NCBI RefSeq assembly: GCF_903469665.1 | Contig: NZ_CAGKLC010000007.1 | Coordinates: 30,309-94,308 of the forward strand | DNA: 64,000 nt | Source of the DNA: Flavobacterium sp. UGB4466 | GTDB lineage: Bacteria; Bacteroidota; Bacteroidia; Flavobacteriales; Flavobacteriaceae | Direction of reading: 5' to 3' | Part shown: in pieces, positions 7,195-16,552 of the stretch | Layout: each line of letters opens with the position of its first letter | Numbering within the stretch: the first letter of the stretch is position 1 | Notes under the pieces: generated by a model | Database searches by the model: none | What the model was told of the DNA's origin: nothing | Seen by the model: the letters and a program-made list of their open reading frames with translations, nothing else | Program-made: the position numbers and the translations under genes

Positions 7195-8676
7195 CTAGCT
7201 GTATTGCGCAATAAACTGTTGCACAACAGTATCCGTATTCTCGTGGCGTTTTTTCTTTTCCAATGCGATAGGCGGAGCGGCTCTTTCAAGGCAGTCTTTT
7301 ACGTCGCAGGTTTCGCAGGTGACCCCTACAATTCGTTTGACAAGCGGTTTTCCTTCAATGAACTTGAATTTCTTTTTCATGGTTGGATTGATTAAAATAC
7401 CAACCGAAATACTTCTTATGTTGTCTTTGATGAAAGGATCTTTTGTGGCTGATGAAAAAACCAGGTATTCATTTCCACTATGGACATAACTTGAGGTCTG
7501 AGCATCAAAAAAATGTGGTTTGTTCTGTTTGATTGCTTCGTCTATGGTTTTTACCGAAACCCATCTTCTGCAATAGTGCTCGTTGGTTTCGTTTGCATGT
7601 GGTTCCTGCTGATTGGTGATGTGCAGTTCTTTCTTGATTTGATAAACGTCAGAACCAATTTTATGTGACATTCTTAAAAAGAATAAGTTCTTCAGATGGA
7701 AATCTTTAGGGAGTAAATTAGTTAATCTTTGATAAAAAGATTCCGGCGAAACTTCAAAACTTTCGATCAGCGTTACAAATTCTTCCGGATTTGGCTTTTC
7801 GTTATTTAAAAAGTCATTGATTTTACCTACGATCAATTGTCTCGGTAATAATAAAGCGCCTGCAAAGTAAGAAGCATAGAAATTATGCAATACCTGGTCA
7901 AAGTTTTCAAACTTGATCCAGCTGAACGTCAGTAAGCGATCGGATAGATTGAGGTAATTGTAAGCAATTTCTTTGGCCAGAATGAAAGCTTTCTGCGGAT
8001 CGTCGATTTCTGTTGAAAGTAAGAGGGTTTTGCTTTTTGGGACATAGATAGAGCGCAGATCTTCTAAGGCTTCCTGATCCGTGAAGGCAATTTCTTTGAT
8101 AGTGTAGTCAAATTCCTCTTTTAGAATGGCTTCGAGTTCCTTAATAGTGATTTTTGAATCTAAATTAATCTGAAAGGACTTAGAAAAAGCAATTACTTTA
8201 TCTTCCAGATCTTCAAAATAATTACTGTGTGCTTCCTGATACGATCGTAAGGCGGCGAGGAAAAAACTCTCCCTGCTCAGATTGTAATGCTGGGCAATTT
8301 CAATAATGGTGCTGATAAACGCATTGACTTTGGCGGGGGCATTGGCAATAATGTCGATTAGGTCCGCTTCCTGAATGCCAAAAAGCTCCAGAGGAATCTC
8401 TTTTAAAATTCCTGATTTTAAGATTTCTCCAATCGGAGCGAGGTTGTTGTCCAGTTTTAAAGAAACCATTTGGTCGTACGTAACATCCAAATGTTCGCAT
8501 AAAAGCAAAATTTTATCTGTTTTTGGATATTTCTTTCCTTTTTCAATCTCGTTCAAATACGATTTTGAAAGATTGGTCAGTTTAGCCAAACCAAAAAGAG
8601 AGAGGTTTTTCTGAGTGCGAACCTGCTTGAGTTTTAGCCCAAAAATCAGCTTTATATAGTCTTTTTCGATATCCAT
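7195..8676 (-). CDS. ScfR/RamB-type short-chain fatty acyl regulator
   Basis: 493 residues from the ATG at 8676. An XRE-type helix-turn-helix (about residues 10-65, with the NLSKSYLNEIEKGKKYP signature) is followed by an IrrE/ImmA-like middle lacking a clear HExxH metal site, and a C-terminal domain with a cysteine group (CETCDVKDC). This architecture is that of ScfR/RamB regulators. In Corynebacterium RamB controls aceA and aceB, and here the gene is divergent from exactly those two genes, which makes the assignment strong. The longer frame to 8712 uses a TTG and would run over the promoter box at 8682-8689, so it is not used. Confidence 0.9.
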   Translation of the reverse strand: MDIEKDYIKLIFGLKLKQVRTQKNLSLFGLAKLTNLSKSYLNEIEKGKKYPKTDKILLLCEHLDVTYDQMVSLKLDNNLAPIGEILKSGILKEIPLELFGIQEADLIDIIANAPAKVNAFISTIIEIAQHYNLSRESFFLAALRSYQEAHSNYFEDLEDKVIAFSKSFQINLDSKITIKELEAILKEEFDYTIKEIAFTDQEALEDLRSIYVPKSKTLLLSTEIDDPQKAFILAKEIAYNYLNLSDRLLTFSWIKFENFDQVLHNFYASYFAGALLLPRQLIVGKINDFLNNEKPNPEEFVTLIESFEVSPESFYQRLTNLLPKDFHLKNLFFLRMSHKIGSDVYQIKKELHITNQQEPHANETNEHYCRRWVSVKTIDEAIKQNKPHFFDAQTSSYVHSGNEYLVFSSATKDPFIKDNIRSISVGILINPTMKKKFKFIEGKPLVKRIVGVTCETCDVKDCLERAAPPIALEKKKRHENTDTVVQQFIAQYS

Positions 8677-8681
8677 AATAT

Positions 8682-8713
8682 CAAATGTAAGTAATCTAAA
8701 AATAATCGCCAAA
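8682..8713 (-). promoter_or_regulatory. Promoter of the ScfR-type regulator
   Basis: Minus strand: TTTG at 8713-8710, 20 bases, then TACATTTG at 8689-8682. Only 5 bases separate the box from the ATG at 8676, so the transcript would be leaderless or nearly so. The upstream half lies in the left arm of the dyad at 8711-8766, which suggests autoregulation. Confidence 0.65.
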
Positions 8714-8766
8714 AAAGTTTTTTGTAAATTTAGCGAACGTTCGCTTGTTTTGTAAAAAACTTTTTT
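8711..8766. promoter_or_regulatory. Nested 56-bp dyad, candidate ScfR/RamB operator
   Basis: A perfect 14-bp palindrome AGCGAACGTTCGCT (8732-8745) lies inside a second inverted repeat: AAAAAAGTTTTTTGTAAA (8711-8728) and TTTGTAAAAAACTTTTTT (8749-8766), 16 of 18 positions matching. Both share the same centre at 8738.5. The dyad overlaps the -33 regions of the divergent regulator and aceB promoters. The outer arm is loosely like the AAAGTTTGCAA word described for RamB. Confidence 0.75.
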
Positions 8767-8873
8767 CTAATATTGTGGTGTAGAAAATATTAACGGTCAG
8801 ATTGTTATAGGAGAAAAGATCTTTTATTAGCAAAAAATGACGAATAATGGAGAACTAATCAAAAGCAACAACG

Positions 8874-10475
8874 ATGAAAAACCAATTAGAGATTACCGAG
8901 ACGGCTATGGAGTTTTTGGCCGAAAAGAAGCTTTCTTATCCAAAGATCTGGACAGAAGAGGCAATTGTTTTTATAACCGAACTGCATCGAAAATTCGATT
9001 CACAACGAAAATTATTGTTACTGCAACGCGAACAAAAACAAACCGCTTTTGATCAGGGCGTCATGCCGTCTTTTCCTTCCGAAACAAAAACCGTCAGAGA
9101 AAGTAATTGGGTGGCAGGAGAAACTCCAAAAGATTTACAGGATCGTAGAGTTGAGATTACGGGACCGGTTGATCGCAAAATGATTATCAATGCGTTGAAT
9201 TCAGGAGCGAAAACTTTTATGGCAGATTTTGAAGACAGTACTTCTCCGACCTGGCAAAATTTAATGGACGGACAAGTGAATTTGATTGATGCGGTTAACA
9301 AGACGATTTCTTATACCGATTTGATTAAGCATAAATCGTATCACCTGAATGAAAAGATTGCGACATTAATCGTGCGTCCACGTGGATTGCATTTACCAGA
9401 AAAACATCTTTCGATTGATGGAAATGCGGTTTCAGGTTCTTTGGTAGACTTTGGTTTGTATGTTTTTCATAATCATAAGAGACTTTTAGAAAATAACTCA
9501 GGACCTTATTTTTATATTCCAAAATTGGAACATTATCTGGAAGCGCGCTGGTGGAATACTGTAATTGATTTTACCGAAGATTATTTGAAGTTAGAAAGAG
9601 GAACGATAAAGGTTACTGTTTTAATTGAAACTATAACAGCAAGTTTTCAGCTGGACGAAATTATTTTTGAATTGAAGGATCATATTGTTGGATTGAACTG
9701 CGGGCGTTGGGATTATATTTTCTCTTACATTAAAAAATTCCGCAAGCATTCAAAGTTTATTGTTCCGGACCGCGATCAGGTCAATATGACTTCGCCTTTT
9801 ATGAACGCTTACTCGAATCTGGTAATTCAAAGGTGTCATAAACGAGGTATTCATGCTATCGGAGGGATGGCTGCTCAAATTCCGATTAAAAATAATGAGG
9901 AGGCAAATGCAATTGCTTTCGCAAAGGTAAAAACCGATAAAGAACGTGAAGTAAAGAATGGTCACGATGGAACGTGGGTAGCGCATCCGGATTTGGTTGC
10001 TCTGGCTAAAAATGTTTTCGATGCCGGAATGCCAACTCCCAATCAAATTCATGTTAAAAAAGAATATCGCAAAATAACAGAAGCCGATTTGATAGAGCCG
10101 CCAATTGGAATTATAACAGAAAATGGGGTTCGCAAAAACATTAATGTTGGGGTTTTGTATTTGGCTTCATGGCTAAACGGACAAGGTGCCGCAGCCTTGC
10201 ACAATCTGATGGAGGATGCTGCTACGGCCGAGATTTCAAGATCGCAATTGTGGCAGTGGCTTCAGAATAAGGTGACTTTGGATAACGGACAAATACTGAA
10301 TCTGGCGTATTATCATGAGTTGGCTTTAGAGGAATTCAAAAAAATTAAAGACGAGCTGGGAGAGGAAAATTACGAAAACCGTCAATTCCCGTTAGCGGAG
10401 AAAGTTTTGGAAAGACTGGTTGTAAATCCCGATTTCGTTGATTTTTTAACCCTTCCATGTTACAAATATTTATAA
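8874..10475 (+). CDS. aceB: Malate synthase A
   Basis: Condenses glyoxylate with acetyl-CoA to malate, the second step of the glyoxylate shunt. At 533 residues it has the length of the A isoform. The family signature is visible: RPRGLHLPEKH (about residues 163-173), the segment KVTVLIETITASFQLDEI with the metal-binding Glu, GLNCGRWDYIFSY, and HDGTWVAHPDL near 363. It is the first gene after the dyad, with a weak TAATATTG box at 8768-8775. aceA follows 120 bases downstream. Together with the divergent regulator this is a glyoxylate regulon unit, allowing growth on acetate or fatty acids. Confidence 0.97.
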   Translation: MKNQLEITETAMEFLAEKKLSYPKIWTEEAIVFITELHRKFDSQRKLLLLQREQKQTAFDQGVMPSFPSETKTVRESNWVAGETPKDLQDRRVEITGPVDRKMIINALNSGAKTFMADFEDSTSPTWQNLMDGQVNLIDAVNKTISYTDLIKHKSYHLNEKIATLIVRPRGLHLPEKHLSIDGNAVSGSLVDFGLYVFHNHKRLLENNSGPYFYIPKLEHYLEARWWNTVIDFTEDYLKLERGTIKVTVLIETITASFQLDEIIFELKDHIVGLNCGRWDYIFSYIKKFRKHSKFIVPDRDQVNMTSPFMNAYSNLVIQRCHKRGIHAIGGMAAQIPIKNNEEANAIAFAKVKTDKEREVKNGHDGTWVAHPDLVALAKNVFDAGMPTPNQIHVKKEYRKITEADLIEPPIGIITENGVRKNINVGVLYLASWLNGQGAAALHNLMEDAATAEISRSQLWQWLQNKVTLDNGQILNLAYYHELALEEFKKIKDELGEENYENRQFPLAEKVLERLVVNPDFVDFLTLPCYKYL

Positions 10476-10595
10476 AAAACGTTGCGCTGATCATTAAAAA
10501 TCGGCGTGAAAAATAAACCTTTTACAAGTCACAGTCAGAACTGTGAACTGCGACTGCAAACTATTTACTTACTAACCAACTTAACTTATATTTTT

Positions 10596-11876
10596 ATGAA
10601 AACAACAGAAGACAGAATTCAGGAATTGATTAACGATTGGATCACAAACCCAAGATGGAAAGGTGTTGAACGTCCGTATACTGCTACTGAGGTGGTGACG
10701 CTTCAGGGCTCTTATCATATTGAGCATTCTATTGCTAAAATGGGGGCGGAGAAATTATGGAGAAAGTTAAAAAGTCAGGATTATGTTGCTGGTTTAGGTG
10801 CTTTAACAGGAAATCAGGCGATTCAGGAAGTCGATGCTGGTTTAGAAGCGATTTATTTGAGTGGCTGGCAAGTGGCTGCCGATGCAAATCTGGCAGGAGA
10901 AATGTATCCTGACCAATCGCTTTATCCGGTGAATAGCGTGCCGATGGTGGTAAAAAAAATTAATAGTGCCTTGTTGAGAGCTGATCAGATTCAGGTGGTA
11001 AACCAGGTTGAAGATAAAAAAGATTATTTGGTTCCGATTGTAGCCGATGCAGAAGCCGGTTTTGGCGGAAATTTAAACGCTTTCGAATTGATGAAATCGA
11101 TGATTGAAGCGGGTGCTTCTGGTGTTCATTTTGAAGATCAGTTGAGTTCTGCTAAAAAATGCGGACATTTAGGCGGAAAAGTTTTGGTGCCTACTCAGGA
11201 AGCGATTAACAAATTGATCGCAGCTCGTTTGGCTGCTGATGTTATGGGCGTTTCGACATTAATTGTAGCCAGAACAGATGCGGATGCAGCTAATTTGCTA
11301 ACCAGTGATGCTGATCCGAGAGATGCAAAATTTATTACCGGAGAAAAGACCAATGAGGGTTTTTTCTATGTAAACAGCGGAATCGATCAGGGAATTGCAA
11401 GAGGATTAAGTTATGCGCCTTATGCTGATTTGATTTGGATGGAAACCAGTAATCCTGATTTGGTTTATGCGAAGAAGTTTGCGGATGCAATGAAAAAAGA
11501 GTTTCCGGGTAAAATGCTGGCATATAATTGTTCTCCGTCTTTCAACTGGGCTGCTAAATTATCAGTAGCAGAAATGGAAACTTTCAGAGAAGATCTGGCG
11601 GCTATGGGGTATAAATTTCAGTTCATTACCTTGGCAGGATTCCATGCTTTAAATACCAGTATGTTCGAATTGTCTAAAGCCTATAAAGAACGTGGTATGG
11701 CAGGATATTCTGAATTGCAGGAAAGAGAATTTGCTTTGCAACAAAACGGATTCAGAGCAGTAAAACATCAGGCTTTTGTTGGGACTTCTTATTTTGATGC
11801 GGTTCAAAATACGGTAACGATAGGAAGGTCTTCCACTACAGCAATGAAACATTCAACAGAGGTTGAGCAGTTTTAA
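10596..11876 (+). CDS. aceA: Isocitrate lyase
   Basis: Cleaves isocitrate to glyoxylate and succinate. It is 426 residues from the ATG at 10596 ([15 protein letters not shown]). A longer frame from a GTG at 10506 has an unrelated leader that includes repeat-like sequence, so it is not used. The catalytic cysteine loop KKCGHLGGK (about residues 182-190), the glyoxylate-site segment [10 protein letters not shown] and the later [12 protein letters not shown] and NCSPSFNW are all present. It is co-directional with aceB and probably co-transcribed. Confidence 0.97.
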   Translation: MKTTEDRIQELINDWITNPRWKGVERPYTATEVVTLQGSYHIEHSIAKMGAEKLWRKLKSQDYVAGLGALTGNQAIQEVDAGLEAIYLSGWQVAADANLAGEMYPDQSLYPVNSVPMVVKKINSALLRADQIQVVNQVEDKKDYLVPIVADAEAGFGGNLNAFELMKSMIEAGASGVHFEDQLSSAKKCGHLGGKVLVPTQEAINKLIAARLAADVMGVSTLIVARTDADAANLLTSDADPRDAKFITGEKTNEGFFYVNSGIDQGIARGLSYAPYADLIWMETSNPDLVYAKKFADAMKKEFPGKMLAYNCSPSFNWAAKLSVAEMETFREDLAAMGYKFQFITLAGFHALNTSMFELSKAYKERGMAGYSELQEREFALQQNGFRAVKHQAFVGTSYFDAVQNTVTIGRSSTTAMKHSTEVEQF

Positions 11877-11888
11877 TTCTTTGTTTTT

Positions 11889-11979
11889 ACCATTAAGATA
11901 TTAAGAAAGTTAAGCTTTATGTTCTTAAAAAAATAAGAAAGATTAAGTCTAGCTTAATGTATCTTAATATCTTAATGGT
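11889..11979. repeat. Long inverted repeat between convergent genes
   Basis: ACCATTAAGATATTAAG at 11889-11905 and its perfect reverse complement at 11963-11979 bracket further TTAAG/CTTAA words, including ATTAAGTCTAGCTTAAT. It lies between the convergent aceA and Crp/Fnr genes and probably terminates both. The words CTTAAT and ATTAAG recall the YceI/pirin palindrome, but here they are part of a repeat. Confidence 0.75.
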
Positions 11980-11985
11980 TTAATT

Positions 11986-12561
11986 TTACTTTTTTAAAAG
12001 CCTGGCTTTCATTTTGCTGAAAAATTCAGGTGTTACACCAATAAAAGAAGCAATTTGCTTTTGAGGGACTTTATGAACCAATGTGCCGTATTTAGCACAA
12101 AATTTTTCAAAGCGTTCTTCTGCCGTCAGACTTAAATTATCCATTAAGCGTTGTTGGTTGGCAACCAGAGAATTTTCAATTAAAATTCTGAAAAAACGTT
12201 CTAATTTAGGAATGTCGAGATACAATTGCTCCTGATTTTCTTTGGATAAAGAAACGACTTCTGCCTCTTCTAAAACTTCTATAAAAAGTTCTCCCGGTTT
12301 CTGTGAAAAATAGCTGTACATGTCACTCATCCACCAGCCCTGACAAGCAAATGCCAGAACATGCTCGACAATATTATCATTGATGTTGAAGCTTCTTAGA
12401 ATTCCCGAATTTACAAAATACGAATGGGTGCAAACTTCGCCGGCATTCAGTAAAATGGTTTTTGTCTTGTAAAAATGGGTTTCCGTTTTGGATAAAAAAT
12501 GAGCCTGCTCTTCAGGAGTCAATGAAATGTGTTTGGCTATATTTTCAAGAATTAATGCCAT
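11986..12561 (-). CDS. Crp/Fnr family transcriptional regulator
   Basis: 191 residues: an N-terminal cyclic-nucleotide-binding-like beta barrel (about 20-120, KTKTILLNAGEVCTHSYFVNSG and FIEVLEEAEVVSLS) and a short C-terminal helix-turn-helix (VPQKQIASFIGVTPEFFSKMKARL). No Fnr-type cysteine cluster is seen. The start overlaps the stop of the DUF6370-like gene by one base (TAATG), so the two are translationally coupled and lie in one operon with purT. Ligand and targets are not evident. Confidence 0.93.
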   Translation of the reverse strand: MALILENIAKHISLTPEEQAHFLSKTETHFYKTKTILLNAGEVCTHSYFVNSGILRSFNINDNIVEHVLAFACQGWWMSDMYSYFSQKPGELFIEVLEEAEVVSLSKENQEQLYLDIPKLERFFRILIENSLVANQQRLMDNLSLTAEERFEKFCAKYGTLVHKVPQKQIASFIGVTPEFFSKMKARLLKK

Positions 12562-12878
12562 TATTTTTCTTTTATCAGCTTGAAAGAGTTTGCTTTAAAG
12601 CGATCATTCTCTATTTTTCCGACAACTGAAGCTTTGCGAACAGCATTACAGAAACCATCTTCGGCATGTGCATCACCATGTTCGTCAATTGTTGTTCCGT
12701 CTACAAAATAAGTCTTGCCGTCAATGCGAACGGCTAAATCACAGCTTTTGCCTTTCATTCCAAATTGACATTCGCCACAAGCGGTTTCTACGATTACAGG
12801 TTTTTCATTTGTTTTCTTATCCTGAGCCTGAGTTGAAATTCCGGCAAGCAGGAACAGTGCAAATAATGCGTTTTTCAT
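12561..12878 (-). CDS. Secreted cysteine-containing protein (DUF6370-like)
   Basis: 105 residues with a clear signal peptide (MKNALFALFLLAGISTQAQ). The mature part has a compact pattern with four cysteines (TACGECQFGMKGKSC and GFCNAVRKA) and a glycine/acidic turn (DEHGDAHAEDG), matching my memory of the DUF6370 family; that name should be treated as probable. Cys and His placement would suit metal binding or disulphides in the periplasm. It lies 3 bases after purT and overlaps the Crp/Fnr gene by one base. Confidence 0.75.
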   Translation of the reverse strand: MKNALFALFLLAGISTQAQDKKTNEKPVIVETACGECQFGMKGKSCDLAVRIDGKTYFVDGTTIDEHGDAHAEDGFCNAVRKASVVGKIENDRFKANSFKLIKEK

Positions 12879-12881
12879 TTT

Positions 12882-14042
12882 TTAAGAGTTTACGGTTATT
12901 AGTTTTGAAGTTGTTTTGGCACGTTCTGTGATTTCGTCGATTGGCGTTGTGAGAGAGTCATGACTTAAAACAACTCCCATTCGGCGGTAAGGTCTTGAAG
13001 TTGGCTTTCCGAAAATTCTGAAATCAGTTTTAGGTAAAGCGGCTACTTTTTCAATTCCGGTAAAAGTTGGATTTGTCGAGTCTTGTGAGGCCAGAATCAC
13101 GGCACTTGCACCGGCTTTTTCAAGAGTAATTTCGAAGATTGGCAAGCTTAAAATAGCTCGTAAATGCAATTCGAATTCATTAAAATTTTGTGTTCCGGCA
13201 AGAGTTACCATTCCGGTATCGTGTGGGCGTGGGGAGAGTTCTGAGAAATAAACACCCTCGTTGGTTAAGAAAAATTCAACACCAAAAAGGCCTGCTCCTC
13301 CCAGGGCTTCGGTAATTTTTTCGGCCATGTCCTGCGCTTCGTATAGATCGGCATCAGAAATTTTTGCAGGCTGCCAGCTCTCCTGGTAATCACCGCGTTC
13401 CTGGCGGTGTCCGATTGGAGCGCAAAAAAGTGTTGGATTGTTATTTTGAGTAATGGTTAAAAGTGTAATCTCAGAATTGAAATCTACAAAAGCTTCCACG
13501 ATAACTTCGATGACATCACCACGTGAGCCTGCAACGGCATATTGCCAGGCTTTTTCAATATCGCCTTCCGTTTTGATTGTAGATTGTCCTTTTCCGGAAG
13601 AAGACATTAAAGGTTTTACTACGCAGGGAATTCCAACTTCCTGAACGGCTTTTTGAAGTTCTTCTGCCGAAGTTGCATATTGGTATTTTGCGGTTTTTAA
13701 TCCCAGTTCTTTTGATGCCAGGTCCCGAATCGCTTTTCGATTCATGGTAAAGTTGGCTGCTTTCGCAGATGGAACAACGGTAATGCCTTGTTTTTCGTAA
13801 TCGTAAAAACGTTCTGTTCGGATAGCTTCTATTTCAGGAACGATAAAGTCGGGCTGGTGTTTGGCTACGATTCGGTCCAGTGCTTCGCCGTCGAGCATGT
13901 TGATGACTTCAAAGCTGTGTGCTACCTGCATAGCAGGAGCATTTTCGTAATTATCGACAGCAATTACAGTTTGTCCGATTCGTTGAGCGGCAATGACAAA
14001 TTCTTTGCCCAGTTCACCCGAACCAAGGAGTAGTATTTTCAT
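12882..14042 (-). CDS. purT: Formate-dependent GAR transformylase (PurT)
   Basis: 386 residues, the usual length. Uses formate and ATP to formylate glycinamide ribonucleotide in purine synthesis. Visible are the N-terminal GSGELGKE nucleotide loop, the ATP-grasp segment [16 protein letters not shown] (about 153-168), the [18 protein letters not shown] strand and the C-terminal [14 protein letters not shown], all typical of PurT. It leads the purT, DUF6370, Crp/Fnr operon, which spans 2.05 kb with almost no spacing. Why purine synthesis is coupled to a regulator is unclear. Confidence 0.96.
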   Translation of the reverse strand: MKILLLGSGELGKEFVIAAQRIGQTVIAVDNYENAPAMQVAHSFEVINMLDGEALDRIVAKHQPDFIVPEIEAIRTERFYDYEKQGITVVPSAKAANFTMNRKAIRDLASKELGLKTAKYQYATSAEELQKAVQEVGIPCVVKPLMSSSGKGQSTIKTEGDIEKAWQYAVAGSRGDVIEVIVEAFVDFNSEITLLTITQNNNPTLFCAPIGHRQERGDYQESWQPAKISDADLYEAQDMAEKITEALGGAGLFGVEFFLTNEGVYFSELSPRPHDTGMVTLAGTQNFNEFELHLRAILSLPIFEITLEKAGASAVILASQDSTNPTFTGIEKVAALPKTDFRIFGKPTSRPYRRMGVVLSHDSLTTPIDEITERAKTTSKLITVNS

Positions 14043-14089
14043 TTTGGATTAATTGTGTTGTTGGAGAAGTAAAAGTAGCGAAAAAAGAG

Positions 14090-14424
14090 TTTAACCGCAA
14101 AGTTCGCAAAGAATTACGCAAAGAGCGCTAAGTTTTTGTCTTTTAGATAAAGCAACCGTGTAGTTTGTCATTTCGATCCAAGGGAAAAATCACACTCGTA
14201 ATTTGATAAAGATTGACGACAATTGGGTTTGAGTTTCTTGTGTGATTTCTCCTTATGTCTAAATGATAAAACGGAGAAATAACGGGGTGAATTTAACCAT
14301 AAAATCCGCAGGGAATTACGCTAAGAACGCAAAGCTTTTGATATTCAGTAAAAAGAAAAGGTTCGCAAAGATTAATGAATCTTTGCGAACCTTAGTGTAT
14401 ATCTTTGCGTTCTTTGCGGTTAAA
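14090..14424. repeat. Composite palindromic repeat element
   Basis: This covers nearly all of the 385-base gap between purT and the U32 gene. The ends are near-perfect inverted repeats: TTTAACCGCAAAGTTCGCAA at 14090 and the complementary CTTTGCGTTCTTTGCGGTTA at 14403. Inside are a degenerate third copy (14287-14335) and a perfect 16-bp hairpin with a 4-base loop at 14358-14393 built on GGTTCGCAAAGATT. No ORF is evident. It resembles dispersed Bacteroidota intergenic repeats. Confidence 0.8.
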
Positions 14425-14427
14425 ATT

Positions 14428-16302
14428 CTAATGAAAATGATCTTCTTCTATTTCGAATTCTGCATCTTTTTCCCAGATTTCCATTTCACAAGGTTTGCAG
14501 TTGAATTTCAGTTTGTATTCTAATTCGCCTTGTTTTAAAACCAGGGGTTCTTTTACCTTAACACCTGCGATATCTTTTTGGTGTATCGGACATTTTTTCA
14601 ATTCGTATTTGATGCAATATTTAGTGGTCATCACACGTGATTTTCCCGGATCCCATTGTAGTTCGAATGCTTTTTCAATTTCGGTAACACCATGGCGCTC
14701 GTAGAATTTACGGGCCGTTTTGTTGGAAACATTATACATGAAATCCAATTTAGTTTCCGGATACGGATGAGATGTTTTAACGAGTTGGTGTTCTTCACGT
14801 TTGTAATTGGCCAGACGAATTTCAGTCAACTGATCGTAAACAGTTCTTCTCATTTCATTGATTTTTGAAATAGGAAGGAACCAGTTTTGAGAAAACATAA
14901 TATTGATTTCATCGGCGGTGTAAGGCGTAAAACCTGTTTTAGCCAATTGAGTTTTAATGTTTTCTTCGATAGATTCACCCGTTTTAGTTTGCTCTTTCGC
15001 ATGTTCCAAGCTAACAGTGCTTACATTACCGTCTTCATCAGTAGCGATTAATTCGAAACCTGTTGCGGTTTCTGTAAGTAATAAAGTAGTGCTCAATTTA
15101 CGAACAGCACTATCCTCTCTCTCAACAATTTTGATGAAAGCGGCATCGTTGTTACGGTAAATAAAAGTTCCGTCTTTTACTTCTTTTAAAACGTTTGGAT
15201 AAATTTTCCCGTTTTCGGCTTTGTTTACATAGATTCCGTCAGCTTCATTGTTTTCGTTGATGAAACAAAGTCCGTCACCGTTGTTTAGTAATTCGCCGTT
15301 TTCGATTTCGTAAGCGTTTCCAACTGTTCGGATTAATTTACCGATATATTGGCCTTTTGATTTTGGGCTTTCCCAGGAACCAATGGAACTGTGTCTTTCG
15401 TTTACGAAATAATCCGTATAACCACGGTTGAAAGTTCTGCTTAAAGAAGAATCAAAAGTATAGGTACATGTTCCTGAAGAGGCTTTCATGTACTTATCAC
15501 TTCCTACGCCTTCTAAATAGCTGTCTAGTTTTTGACGTAAATAAGAAACGTTGTTTTTAACGTAAACCACATCTTTTAAACGGCCTTCGATTTTGAAAGA
15601 AACGATTCCGGCTTCAATTAGATTCGGAATCTGATCTGAAATGTCTAAATCTTTGATCGAAAGCAAGTGACTGTTTCTGATTAGGGTTTCTCCGTTTCCG
15701 TCAATTAAGTTGTAGGGTAAACGGCAGTTTTGTGCGCAGGAACCGCGATTGGCACTGCGTTCTCCGTTGGCTACACTCATGTAACAGTTTCCGCTAAAGG
15801 ATACACATAATGCACCGGTTACGAAAAATTCTAATTCAACATCAGCTTCGTCGTATATCGTTTTAATTTGATGTAAGTTCAATTCGCGGGCTAAAACCAC
15901 ACGTTTGATTCCAGCATCTTTAAGGAATTTAATTTTATCGGCATCACGATTATTGGCTTGTGTACTGGCATGAAGTACGATAGGAGGTAAGTCCATTTCC
16001 ATGATCGCCATGTCCTGAATAATCAGGGCATCAACACCAATGTCGTACAATTCCCAAATCATTTTGCGACAGGTTTCGAGTTCGTTATCGTACAAAATGG
16101 TATTCATAACTACAAAAACCTGTGCATTAAAAAGGTGTGCATATTGTACCAATGCTGCTACATCTTCGATAGAATTGTTGGCATTTGAGCGTGCTCCAAA
16201 TTGCGGTGCACCAATATAAACAGCATCGGCACCACTGTTTATGGCGGCCATTCCTCCAATTAAATCCCTGGCAGGAGCTAATATTTCAATCTTCTTCTTC
16301 AT
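14428..16302 (-). CDS. U32 family peptidase / RNA hydroxylation protein homologue
   Basis: 624 residues. The N-terminal U32 barrel starts with EILAPARDLIGGMAAINSGADAVY and contains the U32 cysteine signature (about 160-180, ALCVSFSGNCYMSVANGERS, then GSCAQNCRLPY). A long C-terminal part carries more cysteines (KYCIKYELKKC and FNCKPCEMEIW). In E. coli, U32 proteins RlhA and TrhP hydroxylate 23S rRNA and tRNA and use iron-sulphur clusters, and the cysteine layout fits that role better than proteolysis. The exact substrate cannot be assigned. It is monocistronic. Confidence 0.88.
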   Translation of the reverse strand: MKKKIEILAPARDLIGGMAAINSGADAVYIGAPQFGARSNANNSIEDVAALVQYAHLFNAQVFVVMNTILYDNELETCRKMIWELYDIGVDALIIQDMAIMEMDLPPIVLHASTQANNRDADKIKFLKDAGIKRVVLARELNLHQIKTIYDEADVELEFFVTGALCVSFSGNCYMSVANGERSANRGSCAQNCRLPYNLIDGNGETLIRNSHLLSIKDLDISDQIPNLIEAGIVSFKIEGRLKDVVYVKNNVSYLRQKLDSYLEGVGSDKYMKASSGTCTYTFDSSLSRTFNRGYTDYFVNERHSSIGSWESPKSKGQYIGKLIRTVGNAYEIENGELLNNGDGLCFINENNEADGIYVNKAENGKIYPNVLKEVKDGTFIYRNNDAAFIKIVEREDSAVRKLSTTLLLTETATGFELIATDEDGNVSTVSLEHAKEQTKTGESIEENIKTQLAKTGFTPYTADEINIMFSQNWFLPISKINEMRRTVYDQLTEIRLANYKREEHQLVKTSHPYPETKLDFMYNVSNKTARKFYERHGVTEIEKAFELQWDPGKSRVMTTKYCIKYELKKCPIHQKDIAGVKVKEPLVLKQGELEYKLKFNCKPCEMEIWEKDAEFEIEEDHFH

Positions 16303-16552
16303 TTTAAGTACTTTAGGCTTTTGTGGTATTCACGCAAAAAAGTTTGCAAAGTTCTTATAAATATTTCGAGTTTGCTAATGCTGAGGTGTTTTTTTTGGAA
16401 TTGTTAACTTATATGGAATGATGATGATTAAGGTTGTTGTTTTTATTTGTTTTCAGATGATTTTAATCTGTTCATTACTTGTTTGGAACTAAAAAAAATC
16501 ACCGGATGGTTTTTAATAAGTAACCTTTTGAACTAAGATACTTTTTGATTTA

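Noticed and set aside
8837..9052. Plus-strand ORF beginning MTNNGELIK just before malate synthase
   Set aside because: It runs in another frame into the strongly conserved malate synthase coding sequence and is only a shadow, though its ATG lies in the aceB leader.
10506..10595. N-terminal extension of isocitrate lyase from GTG
   Set aside because: The 30 added residues come partly from a repeat-like word (ACTGCGACTGCAAAC) and are unlike the family, while the ATG at 10596 gives the usual N-terminus.
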